DNA of 64,000 nt from Lacunisphaera sp. (lineage in GTDB: Bacteria; Verrucomicrobiota; Verrucomicrobiia; Opitutales; Opitutaceae), in contig SIBQ01000001.1 of assembly GCA_009695095.1 (NCBI GenBank), positions 2,501 to 66,500 of the forward strand, given 5' to 3'. The notes beneath the pieces were generated by a model that did no database searches, was not told where the DNA came from, and saw only the letters and a list, made by a program, of their open reading frames with translations. Shown here in pieces: positions 49,228 through 58,160 of this stretch. The translations under genes and the position numbers were made by a program. Each line of letters opens with the position of its first letter. The stretch's first letter is position 1.

Positions 49228-50706
49228 ATGCCTTTCCTTTCATTCCCTTTGTCGTCCTCCTTCCCCGGCCACCACATAAACGACGCTCCGGTGATTTCGG
49301 TGCAAAATGTGTCCAAGGCTTATCGGATCTGGGACACCCCGTCTTCGCGCCTGACTACACCGCTGCTTGAATCCATGGGACAGCTGCTTCCCAAGGAATC
49401 CGGCGCCCGACACTGGATGCAGGCGCGCGCCCAGGCGCGCTATCGTGATTTTTGGGCGCTGCGGGATGTCTCCTTTGAGGTTCGGCCCGGAGAGAGCATG
49501 GGCATCATCGGGCGCAACGGTTCCGGCAAATCGACGCTGCTTCAGATCATCACCGGTACACTCCAGCCCACACAGGGCTCCGTCAGTGTAAACGGCCGCG
49601 TGGCGGCGCTTCTGGAACTCGGCAGCGGTTTTAACATGGATTTCACCGGCCGGGAGAACGTCTATCTCAACGGTACGGTGCTCGGCCTGACCCGGCGCGA
49701 GGTGGACGAACGCTTTGACCAGATCGCGGCCTTCGCTGACATCGGCGATTTCATCGAACAGCCGGTCAAAACCTATTCCAGCGGCATGTTTGTGCGCCTA
49801 GCTTTCGCCGTCCAGACCGCCGTGGAGCCAAAAATCCTCATCGTCGACGAGGCGCTGTCGGTCGGTGACATCTTTTTCCAGCAGCGCTGCTACGAACGAA
49901 TGGGGCAGCTGATCGACAGCGGCGTCTGCATCATCCTAGCCTCCCATGATCTCGCCTCCGTGCAACGGTTCTGCCAGAAAACCGTGGTGCTCCAGCGCGG
50001 AACCCTGAAGTATCACGGCCCCGCCACTGAGGGCACCAAGGTCTATATGCATTTAGAGCAGGAGGAAAAAATCGCCGCCTATTCCCGCAGCGCCGCCGGC
50101 GCATCCGTCCCGACCGGAGTCGGCGCCGCCGGCGCGGAGATTCCGGACTGGCCCGCAACCGCGCTCCCGTCCGTGCCAGCCGGGGTCAAGACGTTGGGTA
50201 ACGGCTGGGCCCGGTGCGTCGGTATTTCGGTGGGCTACGCCAACGGTGAGCCGGCCACTCATTTCCGGCAGGGCGAGACTCTGACAGTTTTCTACGAGTT
50301 CGAGATCTTGCACGACATGGAATTCTGCGTAGGCTGCATCACCCTACGCGACAAGACCGCCCAAGCGGTGTATTCCAAGATCACCCTGCAGGATGGAATC
50401 CGCGACCCTGCGCGCGTGGCGCGGGGCGCGCGCCTGCGGTTTCGCCAGGACACTGTCCTCAACGTCCACTGCGCGGATTATACTCTGGATGTTTCCCTCG
50501 ATATGATCACGACCAACCTGCTCAATGAGCCGGGCATCAGTTACGAGGAATACATGGCGGCGCAACTGCGCATCAGCGAACTGCATGCCGTCTCCAGCAT
50601 CTCCATCCGCCTGCGCGAAGAGACCACACCGTTCCAGCTGCTGCACTTCGGCATGGCGGACTTGCCCAGCCGGTCCGCGATCGAAATCCTGCCGCCAGTT
50701 TCTTGA
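49228..50706 (+). CDS. wzt: Polysaccharide ABC exporter ATPase (Wzt type)
   Basis: A 492-residue protein. The N-terminal ATPase (about 20-270) has RDFWALRDVSFEVRPGES, Walker A GRNGSGKST, TYSSGMFVRLAFAVQ as the signature region of this family, and Walker B ILIVDEALSVGD. The C-terminal part (about 315-485) is a Wzt_C beta-sandwich (VGISVGYANGEPATHFRQGE, FCVGCITLRDKTAQAVYSKI), which in O-antigen exporters recognises the capped end of the glycan. This suggests a capped polymer. ATG 49228 is chosen; a TTG lies 24 bases upstream. Confidence 0.93.
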   Translation: MPFLSFPLSSSFPGHHINDAPVISVQNVSKAYRIWDTPSSRLTTPLLESMGQLLPKESGARHWMQARAQARYRDFWALRDVSFEVRPGESMGIIGRNGSGKSTLLQIITGTLQPTQGSVSVNGRVAALLELGSGFNMDFTGRENVYLNGTVLGLTRREVDERFDQIAAFADIGDFIEQPVKTYSSGMFVRLAFAVQTAVEPKILIVDEALSVGDIFFQQRCYERMGQLIDSGVCIILASHDLASVQRFCQKTVVLQRGTLKYHGPATEGTKVYMHLEQEEKIAAYSRSAAGASVPTGVGAAGAEIPDWPATALPSVPAGVKTLGNGWARCVGISVGYANGEPATHFRQGETLTVFYEFEILHDMEFCVGCITLRDKTAQAVYSKITLQDGIRDPARVARGARLRFRQDTVLNVHCADYTLDVSLDMITTNLLNEPGISYEEYMAAQLRISELHAVSSISIRLREETTPFQLLHFGMADLPSRSAIEILPPVS

Positions 50707-50709
50707 TCC

Positions 50710-51540
50710 ATGCCGACAACGCTTCCGCCTAATTCCTTCTATCTCGTCTCCTACCCCCGCTCGGGTAACACGTGGCTGATCAACTGCCTGACCACGCTAG
50801 TCGACGGAGTGCCCGGCGAGGCCTATACAGCCTATAAACTGTATACAGAGCACCATGGCCGGCCCGGAGAGAGCTTTACTTTTTGGTGTATGCCGCGCAG
50901 GCGACCTGACCAGCCGATCTGCGTCAAATCACACGACGCGCTGCCTTTGTTCCGCTCCAGACACCCTGCCGGCCCACTAGTCTATATCGCGCGCGACGCA
51001 CGCGACAGCTTGATTAGCTATTATTTTTTTAAGCAGGCCTACCCCACCATTGATGCGGAGAAGCTCACTTTCACCCAAATCAAGGGACAGGAAGTCGTCC
51101 TCTCCCGCAGCGGACAGGACCCGGTATTCCAAGCTGAAGCTTTTACGCAATTCCTCCGCACCGAAGCGCCACTGTGGGCCGCCCATGTGCGCGAGGCCAA
51201 GGCTGATCACAGCATGTGCTTCGTCACTTACGAGGAACTAAAACACCGGTTCATACCCACCTTGACCCGCATCGGAGATTATCTCCAGCTGCCTTTGGTG
51301 AAATCCTACGTCGAGGTGGATGGTGTCTACAACTCGGATTTTAAAAAAATGTTCTCCGGCAGCAACCGCGATTTCTTCCGCCGTGGCGAGATCGGGGACT
51401 GGAAGAACTGGTTCACGCGCGAGCACGCCCGGCTGCTGGAGGAGCTGATCGGGCCGGACTTGCGCGCGCTTGGTTTCGAGACAGACCCGGCATGGGCGCA
51501 GCACTATGTCCCCGCTCGCGGGGCCGCCGCCGGCGCATGA
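50710..51540 (+). CDS. Sulfotransferase
   Basis: A 276-residue sulfotransferase domain protein: YLVSYPRSGNTWLINCLT near 11-28 is the 5'-phosphosulfate loop, VKSHDALPLFRSRHPA the region with the catalytic His, and YIARDARDSLISYYFFKQAY the 3'-phosphate site. It transfers sulphate from PAPS, here probably to a sugar of the exported polymer. It starts three bases after the wzt stop. PAPS supply would need an intact APS kinase; the cysC at 41 kb is broken. Confidence 0.88.
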   Translation: MPTTLPPNSFYLVSYPRSGNTWLINCLTTLVDGVPGEAYTAYKLYTEHHGRPGESFTFWCMPRRRPDQPICVKSHDALPLFRSRHPAGPLVYIARDARDSLISYYFFKQAYPTIDAEKLTFTQIKGQEVVLSRSGQDPVFQAEAFTQFLRTEAPLWAAHVREAKADHSMCFVTYEELKHRFIPTLTRIGDYLQLPLVKSYVEVDGVYNSDFKKMFSGSNRDFFRRGEIGDWKNWFTREHARLLEELIGPDLRALGFETDPAWAQHYVPARGAAAGA

Positions 51541-52310
51541 CCCCGCTTACGGCAGATCCCAACGGCCCGGACGTGGCTTACGTGGGCGACTTTCCCGACT
51601 TCGCCTCGGCCAAGACCCGCTCCACCGGCTATGAGGCCGCCGCGATCCTCGAGCGCACCCGCGCCGCGCTGCACAAGGTGCTGCGGGGCGAGGCGGCCTA
51701 CGAGCGGGACTCCGTCACCTTCGCCACGCTGGAGCTCCCGCACCGCCTGCTCGCGCTCCTGCACCGGATCGCCGCCGAAAACCAAGGCACCCTCTCGGTG
51801 CTCGATTTCGGCAGCTCGCTGGGCAGCACCTACTTCCAGTGCCGCGGCGCGCTGGCCACATTGGCCCGGCTGGAATGGAGCATCGTCGAACAGCCAGCCC
51901 ATGTCGCCTGTGGCGAGCGCGAGTTCGCCGACGGCAAGCTGCGTTTCTTTCCAACTATCGCGGCCTGCCTGGCCGCGCGCCGGCCGTCGGTGCTGCTGCT
52001 CTCGAGCGTGCTCCAATATCTGCCCGAACCATGGGCCTTCCTGCGCGAGGCGGCCGTCCAGGGTTTCGATCGGATCATCCTCGACCGCACGCCGTTCATC
52101 GAGGCACCACGCGACCGGCTCACGGTGGAGGTTGTCTCACCGCGCATCTATCCCGCCTCCTACCCCGCCTGGTTCTTCAGTCGTCCGCGGCTGGCGGAAA
52201 ACCTCCCGCCGGGCTGGCACGTGGAGGAGGAATTCGACGCGCTGGATCGGCAGTTGCTCGACGGCCGGGAGATCATATTCAAGGGCATGGCGCTCCGGCG
52301 TTCGCGATGA
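51537..52310 (+). CDS. Putative methyltransferase, TIGR04325 family
   Basis: A 257-residue protein with an N-terminal segment VAYVGDFPDFASAKTRSTGY typical of TIGR04325, a SAM-like motif LSVLDFGSSLGSTYFQCRGA near 85, VLLLSSVLQYLPEPWAFLRE, and an end reading EEFDALDRQLLDGREIIFKG. This family is found in sugar polymer loci and is thought to methylate glycans; activity has not been shown to my knowledge. ATGA overlaps join it to both neighbours. A stub of a second copy lies at 54307-54432. Confidence 0.85.
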   Translation: MTPLTADPNGPDVAYVGDFPDFASAKTRSTGYEAAAILERTRAALHKVLRGEAAYERDSVTFATLELPHRLLALLHRIAAENQGTLSVLDFGSSLGSTYFQCRGALATLARLEWSIVEQPAHVACGEREFADGKLRFFPTIAACLAARRPSVLLLSSVLQYLPEPWAFLREAAVQGFDRIILDRTPFIEAPRDRLTVEVVSPRIYPASYPAWFFSRPRLAENLPPGWHVEEEFDALDRQLLDGREIIFKGMALRRSR

Positions 52311-53746
52311 CACACTATTGCACCTATTTCGACGGCCACTACCTGACCCGCGGCCTGGCACTGCACGACTCGCTCATGCGGCATGGCGGCGAGTTCGAAC
52401 TCATTGTGCTGTGCATGGACGAGGCGGCCGCAAGCGGCCTGCACCAGCGCGCCCTGCCGTGTGTCCGTCTCCTGCCGCTCGCGGAGCTGGTCGCGCAATA
52501 CCCAGCGCTCGCTGCGGCTCGCGGTAATCGCACCAACCTCGAGTTCTACTTCACCTGCACCGCGTGGTTCATGCAACACCTGCTTCCAAGCATCCCCGCG
52601 GGCGAGCTACTCACCTACCTCGACGCCGACCTGTATTTCTTCGCCTCGCCGCAGGCTGTCTACGACGAGATCGGTGCCGCCTCTGTCGCGATCACCCCGC
52701 ACCGCTTTCCGGCGTCGCTCTCCCACCTCAAGTACTACGGCCGCTTCAATGTCGGCTGGGTCTCGTTCCGGCATGACCCCACCGGGCTGGCTTGTGCGGC
52801 CGATTGGGCGGACAAATGCGCAGCCTGGTGTTTCAACCGGCTCGAGCCCGAACGCTACGCCGATCAGAAGTATCTCGATGCTTGGGAGGAACGCTTCCCC
52901 GGCACCGTCAGCCTCCAGCACCCCGGGGTCAACGCGGCGCCCTGGAACGTCAAGGACTGCACCTTCGCCGCGGGCCCGGCCGGCCCCACCGTCAACGGCC
53001 GGCCGTTGGTCTTCTATCATTTTCACGCCCTCGTGCATCTCGGCCGACAGCTGTACGACCCGGGCTTGCACAGGTATGACGCCGTGATGAGCGTCGGTCT
53101 GCGCGAGCAGGTCTACCTGCCCTACCTCCGCCAGCTGGTCAGCTACGAATCACCCGCGCCCGGCGACCAGCCCGAGTTGCTGCCGCCGGTGCGCCTGGAT
53201 GATCCGCGCTGCGGCCTGGCCGTGCCCCACCTGCTCGCGCGCATCCAGGCCTCCGAACTCGACAGCGCCGAGCGCCTCGCCTCCATCCAGCGCTACGAGG
53301 CAAAGCTGAAGCAGGCCTACGCCGACCACGCGCACAACGTAGACTACCTGAAGCAAGTCCAGGAGGACAACGTAGACTACCTGAAGCAAGTCCAGGAGGA
53401 CAACGCAGACTGCCTGAAGCAAGTCCAGGAGGACAGCGCCGAGCGCCTCGCCACCATCCAGCGCTACGAGGCAAAGCTGAAGCAGGCCTACGCCGACCAC
53501 GCGCTCAACGTAGACTACCTGAAGCAAGTCCAGGAGGACAGCGCCGAGCGCCTCGCCACCATCCAGCGCTACGAGGCAAAGCTGAAGCAGGCCTACGCCG
53601 ACCACGCGCACAACGTGGCCTATATCGAGCGGCTCCACGCCGAGATCGCCGCCCATGTGAAGGTGGCGGAGGAGCACGGCCGGATCATCGCCGCGCTGAG
53701 CGTCCAATTGAATGCAACCGAAAAATCGCGCCCCGATGAATCCTGA
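52307..53746 (+). CDS. Glycosyltransferase with repeated coiled-coil tail
   Basis: A 479-residue protein. The first about 310 residues form a GT-A-type sugar-nucleotide transferase (GT8-like): [20 protein letters not shown], the metal-binding LTYLDADLYFFASPQ near 102-112, and [20 protein letters not shown]. The last about 160 residues are a charged helical tail of near-identical repeats (DSAERLATIQRYEAKLKQAY). The enzyme domain is about half identical by eye to the N-terminus of the 906-residue protein at 54429. It probably adds a sugar to the lipid-linked chain; the tail may form a coiled-coil measuring or docking arm. Confidence 0.85.
   Translation: MTHYCTYFDGHYLTRGLALHDSLMRHGGEFELIVLCMDEAAASGLHQRALPCVRLLPLAELVAQYPALAAARGNRTNLEFYFTCTAWFMQHLLPSIPAGELLTYLDADLYFFASPQAVYDEIGAASVAITPHRFPASLSHLKYYGRFNVGWVSFRHDPTGLACAADWADKCAAWCFNRLEPERYADQKYLDAWEERFPGTVSLQHPGVNAAPWNVKDCTFAAGPAGPTVNGRPLVFYHFHALVHLGRQLYDPGLHRYDAVMSVGLREQVYLPYLRQLVSYESPAPGDQPELLPPVRLDDPRCGLAVPHLLARIQASELDSAERLASIQRYEAKLKQAYADHAHNVDYLKQVQEDNVDYLKQVQEDNADCLKQVQEDSAERLATIQRYEAKLKQAYADHALNVDYLKQVQEDSAERLATIQRYEAKLKQAYADHAHNVAYIERLHAEIAAHVKVAEEHGRIIAALSVQLNATEKSRPDES
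53261..53632 (+). repeat. In-frame tandem repeat in the glycosyltransferase tail
   Basis: Units of 105 bases (A: 53261-53365, 53432-53536, and a partial third from 53537) alternate with two 33-base units (B: 53366-53398 and 53399-53431). All are multiples of three and nearly identical in DNA, and unit B repeats the end of unit A. The pattern points to recent slippage or recombination and so to a tail whose length can vary between strains. Confidence 0.85.
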
Positions 53747-53752
53747 AATCAC

Positions 53753-54454
53753 ATGAAGCTGCTGGCACTCTTCCGGCGGGAGATCCTGAGAATCCTGAGC
53801 GACATGGAGTTCCGGTATCACAAGAACAACGTTAATGTCTTCTTTCGCGAAAAATATCTCCGCGCCTTGGGAGTTGAATTCACGCCGCCAATTTCCATCG
53901 GCCTGCAATTCTACCTCCGAGACCAGAGCCTGCTTAAAGTGGGCCGGAATTGCTCGTTCGGGAGTTTCACCAAGATCTGGAATTATGTGCCCATTGAAAT
54001 CGGCGACCATTTCCTCAGCGCGGGATGCCTGACCATGAATTGCGGATCGCACGATCCGCGAACCCTGCAACCCCAGACGGCCGCCATTAAAATCGGCGAT
54101 CGGGTTTGGGCTGGCTTGAATGTCACCATCCTTGGTGGCGTGACGATCGGGGATGATGTGGTAATCGGTGCAGGCAGCCTGGTGATGACGGACATTCCCG
54201 CCCACACGGTGTATGCCGGGGTGCCGGCCAGGAAGATCGGGGATTTGGACCGGACGGCATTGTCGGCAATTTGGGGGCATGGGGAGAGGTGCCGCGCAAG
54301 ACATGATTGTTTTGGGGACGGAGCGGGGCCGCAGGTTGGGAAATTGTGGTTGAGTTTAACACGCTTGAACGGCAATTGCTCCAAGAGGTTGAGTCCCTGC
54401 CCAAGGGCTTGGCTCTCCGGCGTTTCTCATGAGATATTTCTGCACCACTTTTGA
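53753..54454 (+). CDS. Hexapeptide-repeat acyltransferase
   Basis: A 233-residue frame whose first about 165 residues are a left-handed beta-helix acyltransferase of the maltose/colanic-acid O-acetyltransferase kind: [26 protein letters not shown] with the catalytic His, [20 protein letters not shown] and [15 protein letters not shown], the usual domain end. The following about 70 residues have no resemblance to the family and are read out of frame over a methyltransferase stub, so the C-terminus is an accident of truncation or insertion. It would O-acetylate the glycan. It overlaps the next gene by 26 bases. Confidence 0.8.
   Translation: MKLLALFRREILRILSDMEFRYHKNNVNVFFREKYLRALGVEFTPPISIGLQFYLRDQSLLKVGRNCSFGSFTKIWNYVPIEIGDHFLSAGCLTMNCGSHDPRTLQPQTAAIKIGDRVWAGLNVTILGGVTIGDDVVIGAGSLVMTDIPAHTVYAGVPARKIGDLDRTALSAIWGHGERCRARHDCFGDGAGPQVGKLWLSLTRLNGNCSKRLSPCPRAWLSGVSHEIFLHHF
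54307..54432 (+). pseudogene. 3' stub of a second TIGR04325 methyltransferase gene
   Basis: In the frame ending TGA at 54430-54432 the text reads [20 protein letters not shown] and [12 protein letters not shown]. This matches the end of the intact TIGR04325 protein upstream (GWHVEEEFDALDRQLLDGRE, IIFKGMALRRSR). Its stop overlaps the following glycosyltransferase ATG as ATGA, just as in the intact pair. Most of the gene has been lost or replaced by the acyltransferase gene. Confidence 0.7.
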
Positions 54455-57149
54455 CACCAACCACCTGACTCGCGGCCTGGCGCTGCATCAATCCCTGCTG
54501 GCCCACGCCGGGGACTTTGAGCTGGTGGTGCTGTGCCTGGATGCCGCGGTGGAAACCGCCCTCCGGCAGAAAAAGCTGGCGCAGGTCCGCCTGCTGCCGG
54601 TGGCGGAATTAACCGGCCTCCACCCCGCCCTCGCGGCCGCCGGGACCGATCGGACCGAGCCCGAATTTCAACTCACCTGCAAACCCTGGTTGCTGCAGCA
54701 CCTGCTGCCGCAGATCCCCGCGGGAGAACTCCTCACCTACCTCGACGCCGGTTTGTATTTCTTCGGTTCGCCGCAGCCCCTCTACGACGAAATCGGCGCT
54801 GCTTCCGTGGCCATCACCCCCTTTCGCCATCCGACCTCCCTCATCCATCTGGAGCGCTACGGCAAATTCAACCCGGGCTGGGTGACCTTCCGGCACGACG
54901 CCACGGGCCGCGCCTGCGCCGCGGATTGGGCCGGAAAGTGCGCGGCCTGGTGCTTCAAGCTCCTCGAAATCGACCGGTATGCCGAGCAGAAGTATCTCGA
55001 TGCCTGGAGCACGCAGTTTCCTGGTACGGTCTCCCTCGCGCATCCCGGGGCCAATGTCGCGCCCTGGAATATCAAGGGCTGCACCATCACCACCGGCAAG
55101 CAGGGGGCTCGGATCAACAAGCGTCCGCTGATTTCCTATCACTTCCACGGCCTGATCCACCTTGGCCGGCAGCTCTACGATCCCGGCCTGCAGGTGTATG
55201 AGGTCGCACCCTCACCCGCGTTGCGCGAGCACGTTTATCTGCCTTACCTGCGGCAACTGGGCAGCCTGAAAGCCGCGGCCGGCGACGAACCGGACATCAT
55301 CCCGCCGGACCGCCCCGATGATCCTCGCAGCGGCCTGGCCACCACCCACCTGCTGGAAAATCTGCGTACCACCGCGGCACTGCGCGGGAAACAAATGCTC
55401 GCAACCGACCTGACCCGCGTGGCCGCGCTCAAGGCCATCAAGGAATCACGCGCGGAAGCCGCGGAGGCCCGGAAATCCACCAGGCGGACCCTCGGTCATC
55501 TGCACGAGGTCGAGAAAGAGCGCGACGATTACTTGAAGGAGGTTGAGAAGGACAGTGCGGACCGGCTCAAGTCCATCATCATCTACCAAGAAAAACTCAA
55601 GGAGGCCTACTCCGATCTCGATCGGAACGTGGCCTACCTGAAGACTCTGGAGGCCGAGATCCAAAAGCATGTCGCCATCGGCACCGAGCGTGATGCCCGG
55701 ATTGCCGCCCTGAGCGGGCAGCTGGCGCAGCTGCAGGCTGCCCAACACCCCCTGGATCACGAACGCGTCGGGGAGGCGTTGGCGCCCTATGCCAGTCACT
55801 TGCGGAAAGTCGCCGTCCTGAAATATCATCCGCGGCTCCTCCCGCAGATCCTGTGGCTCTCCGCCCTCGGTGCCCAAGTGGAGGTCTTTGAATGCCCCGC
55901 GGACTACGCCCAAGGCCGTCGTGGCCTGATTTGCTTCTGGTCGGAGTCCTTCTGGGAATGGCTGGCCCAGATCGACAGTTTCTTCAACGAGCAGGCCTAC
56001 CTGGCGGCCAATCCGGATGTCGGCGACGCCGTCACCAAGGGTCTGCTGCCGGGCGCGTGGGATCATTATCAGCTGTTTGGCCAGCGGGAGGGCCGGAGCC
56101 CCGGCACCCCCACCTATTGCGCCGGCCTCGCGGAGTTCGACGCGATCGCCTTCGACGGGGCCGATGCCGATCACGTGCTGCCGTGCCTCATCGGCCGACT
56201 GCAGCCCCACCACAAGCTTTTCATCAGCGGCTTCGATCCGGCCGGCACCTGGCTGCCGGCTGATCCGGCCCGCACCACCATAATGTGCGACACTCTGGTC
56301 TGTTACCGTCCGCCCCAGAACTGGCTGGGGCCGCGCCTGCCCATCCACCAACCGGCTGCCAACTGGCCGCTGGTCCGGCCGCAAGATGTTTATCCCCCGC
56401 GTTCTGCCCAGAATGCCGAGTGGCCCAGGATCTCCGTCGTCACGGTCAGTTACAACCAGGCCGCTTTTCTCGAGGAGACCATCCGGTCCGTTCTGGACCA
56501 GAATTATCCGACTCTGGAATACATCATCGTCGATGGCGGCTCGACCGACGGGTCGGTCGAAATCATCAAGAAATATTCGGATCGCCTGGCCTGGTGGGTC
56601 TGTGAAAAGGATGCGGGGCAGTCTCAGGCGCTGAACAAGGGTTTCGCCCGCGCCACCGGCAGTATTCTCACCTGGTTGAACAGTGACGATCGGCTGGCCC
56701 CGGGCAGTCTCTATACTGTCGGCCAGACCTTCCTCCTCCACGAGATTGACATGCTCGCCGGCCGTTGTGCAAGAATCCTAGATCAGGAACCGCAGCCCTA
56801 TCACATCCATCGTTCCTCCCTGCCCCTCGGCAGCATCCAGCCGTTGCGGCTGGATCTCCTGCTCGACCTCGACGGCTGCTGGCTGAAGGGGAAATTCTTT
56901 CACCAGCCCGAAGTCTTCTTCAGCCGGGAAATCTTCGACCGGGCGGGCGGACAGGTCCGCGAGGATCTCTATTACAGCATGGATTACGACCTGTGGGTGC
57001 GTCTGGCGCGGGCTGGCGCCCGCATAATCGGTCTGCCTGAGATCCTGGCGATCTTCCGCCAGCACAAGGAGCAGAAGACCGGCGGAGATCACCTGCCCTA
57101 CCTGCCGGAATTGCGCGAAGTCAACGCAGCCCACCGGGCCTCGGTCTAG
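54429..57149 (+). CDS. Large two-domain glycosyltransferase (GT8-like plus GT2)
   Basis: A 906-residue protein. Residues 1-310 match the previous glycosyltransferase ([20 protein letters not shown]), but the metal motif is [11 protein letters not shown], so the second Asp of DxD is lost. A coiled coil spans about 335-440. At about 445-640 is a region with [20 protein letters not shown] and [14 protein letters not shown]. Residues about 660-900 are a GT2 domain: [47 protein letters not shown] and the [20 protein letters not shown] acceptor region. It probably adds sugar with the GT2 domain; the first domain may be structural. Confidence 0.87.
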   Translation: MRYFCTTFDTNHLTRGLALHQSLLAHAGDFELVVLCLDAAVETALRQKKLAQVRLLPVAELTGLHPALAAAGTDRTEPEFQLTCKPWLLQHLLPQIPAGELLTYLDAGLYFFGSPQPLYDEIGAASVAITPFRHPTSLIHLERYGKFNPGWVTFRHDATGRACAADWAGKCAAWCFKLLEIDRYAEQKYLDAWSTQFPGTVSLAHPGANVAPWNIKGCTITTGKQGARINKRPLISYHFHGLIHLGRQLYDPGLQVYEVAPSPALREHVYLPYLRQLGSLKAAAGDEPDIIPPDRPDDPRSGLATTHLLENLRTTAALRGKQMLATDLTRVAALKAIKESRAEAAEARKSTRRTLGHLHEVEKERDDYLKEVEKDSADRLKSIIIYQEKLKEAYSDLDRNVAYLKTLEAEIQKHVAIGTERDARIAALSGQLAQLQAAQHPLDHERVGEALAPYASHLRKVAVLKYHPRLLPQILWLSALGAQVEVFECPADYAQGRRGLICFWSESFWEWLAQIDSFFNEQAYLAANPDVGDAVTKGLLPGAWDHYQLFGQREGRSPGTPTYCAGLAEFDAIAFDGADADHVLPCLIGRLQPHHKLFISGFDPAGTWLPADPARTTIMCDTLVCYRPPQNWLGPRLPIHQPAANWPLVRPQDVYPPRSAQNAEWPRISVVTVSYNQAAFLEETIRSVLDQNYPTLEYIIVDGGSTDGSVEIIKKYSDRLAWWVCEKDAGQSQALNKGFARATGSILTWLNSDDRLAPGSLYTVGQTFLLHEIDMLAGRCARILDQEPQPYHIHRSSLPLGSIQPLRLDLLLDLDGCWLKGKFFHQPEVFFSREIFDRAGGQVREDLYYSMDYDLWVRLARAGARIIGLPEILAIFRQHKEQKTGGDHLPYLPELREVNAAHRASV

Positions 57150-57161
57150 CCCCCACTGCCT

Positions 57162-58160
57162 ATGCCGCCTGCCTCCAAATCATTCCAAGCATGGATCGAC
57201 CGCCTGCCCAAGTGGCACGGCTGGCTCCAGCTTTCGCCGGAGCGCCCTTACGCGCACGCCGAGGCGGAATATGACAACCAATACGGCGTGACCGCCGGCG
57301 AGCCCGAGGAGGGTCAGGGTCTGTGCGCGCTGCTCAAGACGCACGAGATCAACACAACCGGTCCCGCCCTCGAGATCGGCTGCGGCACCGGCCGGCTGAC
57401 CTTCGGCCTCGCGAAGCACTACCCGGGCCGGGACTTTCTCATCTCGGATCCCTCCCAGATTTTTCTCCGCCTGACCCAAAGCCAGTTCGGCAGCGGGGCG
57501 GGTTTCCCTCCCCGGCTGCACTATGCAGTGCTGAATGCGGATGACTTGGATCAGCTGCCACCGGACATGTTCTCCCTCATTGCCATGCGGTCCACCCTGC
57601 ACCACATTCTCGGAGTCGACGCTTTCATTGCCGCCTGTGCGCGAACGCTCCGGTCCGGTGGTGCGTTGATCATGGGCGCCGAACCCTGCGAAAGCGGCTA
57701 CATCCTGATGGCGGTCGCGGCCCAGGCCATTGCCCCGGTGCTGCATGCCGCCGGGGTCGAGCTGCTGCCGGAGTGGCAAAAGCAACTCAACGTCTTCGCC
57801 GAGACCGTGAAATTCTACTGCCGCCGCGACCTGGACAAGTCGGCCGCCGAGGACAAGCACCTCTTCCGTGTCCACGAGCTGTCTGACCTGGGTTACGAGT
57901 ACGGGCTGCACCTGCGATACTTCCCCAACGCGACCTTCAGCGACTATGCACCGCCCTATTTGCCCGCGTTCGAAAACTTCAGCGTGTTTTTCCTGAACTA
58001 CCTGAAGTATTGCATGATGTTCGATGAGAAATTCCTGAAGCTGATCAAGCGGCACCTCAAACCGCAGTTCAAGTATATCAATGACTGTTACTGCAGGCAT
58101 GTCGGGCCGGCGATCACCGGGGTGTTCCTCTTGAAAAAGACCACGGCCCGCACCAAGTGA
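57162..58160 (+). CDS. SAM-dependent methyltransferase
   Basis: A 332-residue class I methyltransferase: GPALEIGCGTGRLTFGLAKH near 67-86, then LNADDLDQLPPDMFSLIAMR and LRSGGALIMGAEPCESGYIL. The C-terminal third (FSDYAPPYLPAFENFSVFFL) is a family-specific addition. Its target is likely a sugar or glycosyl-lipid of this locus. It ends in a TGA sharing its last A with the start of the next gene. Confidence 0.85.
   Translation: MPPASKSFQAWIDRLPKWHGWLQLSPERPYAHAEAEYDNQYGVTAGEPEEGQGLCALLKTHEINTTGPALEIGCGTGRLTFGLAKHYPGRDFLISDPSQIFLRLTQSQFGSGAGFPPRLHYAVLNADDLDQLPPDMFSLIAMRSTLHHILGVDAFIAACARTLRSGGALIMGAEPCESGYILMAVAAQAIAPVLHAAGVELLPEWQKQLNVFAETVKFYCRRDLDKSAAEDKHLFRVHELSDLGYEYGLHLRYFPNATFSDYAPPYLPAFENFSVFFLNYLKYCMMFDEKFLKLIKRHLKPQFKYINDCYCRHVGPAITGVFLLKKTTARTK

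Noticed and set aside
51839-52306. A longer start for the first glycosyltransferase
   Set aside because: The extra 156 residues overlap the TIGR04325 gene in another frame and are Arg/Pro rich; ATG 52307 gives the same ATGA coupling as other genes in the locus.
53261-53632. Regular repeats resembling a CRISPR array
   Set aside because: The units are in frame within a glycosyltransferase gene, encode a heptad-like helix, and have no unique spacers.
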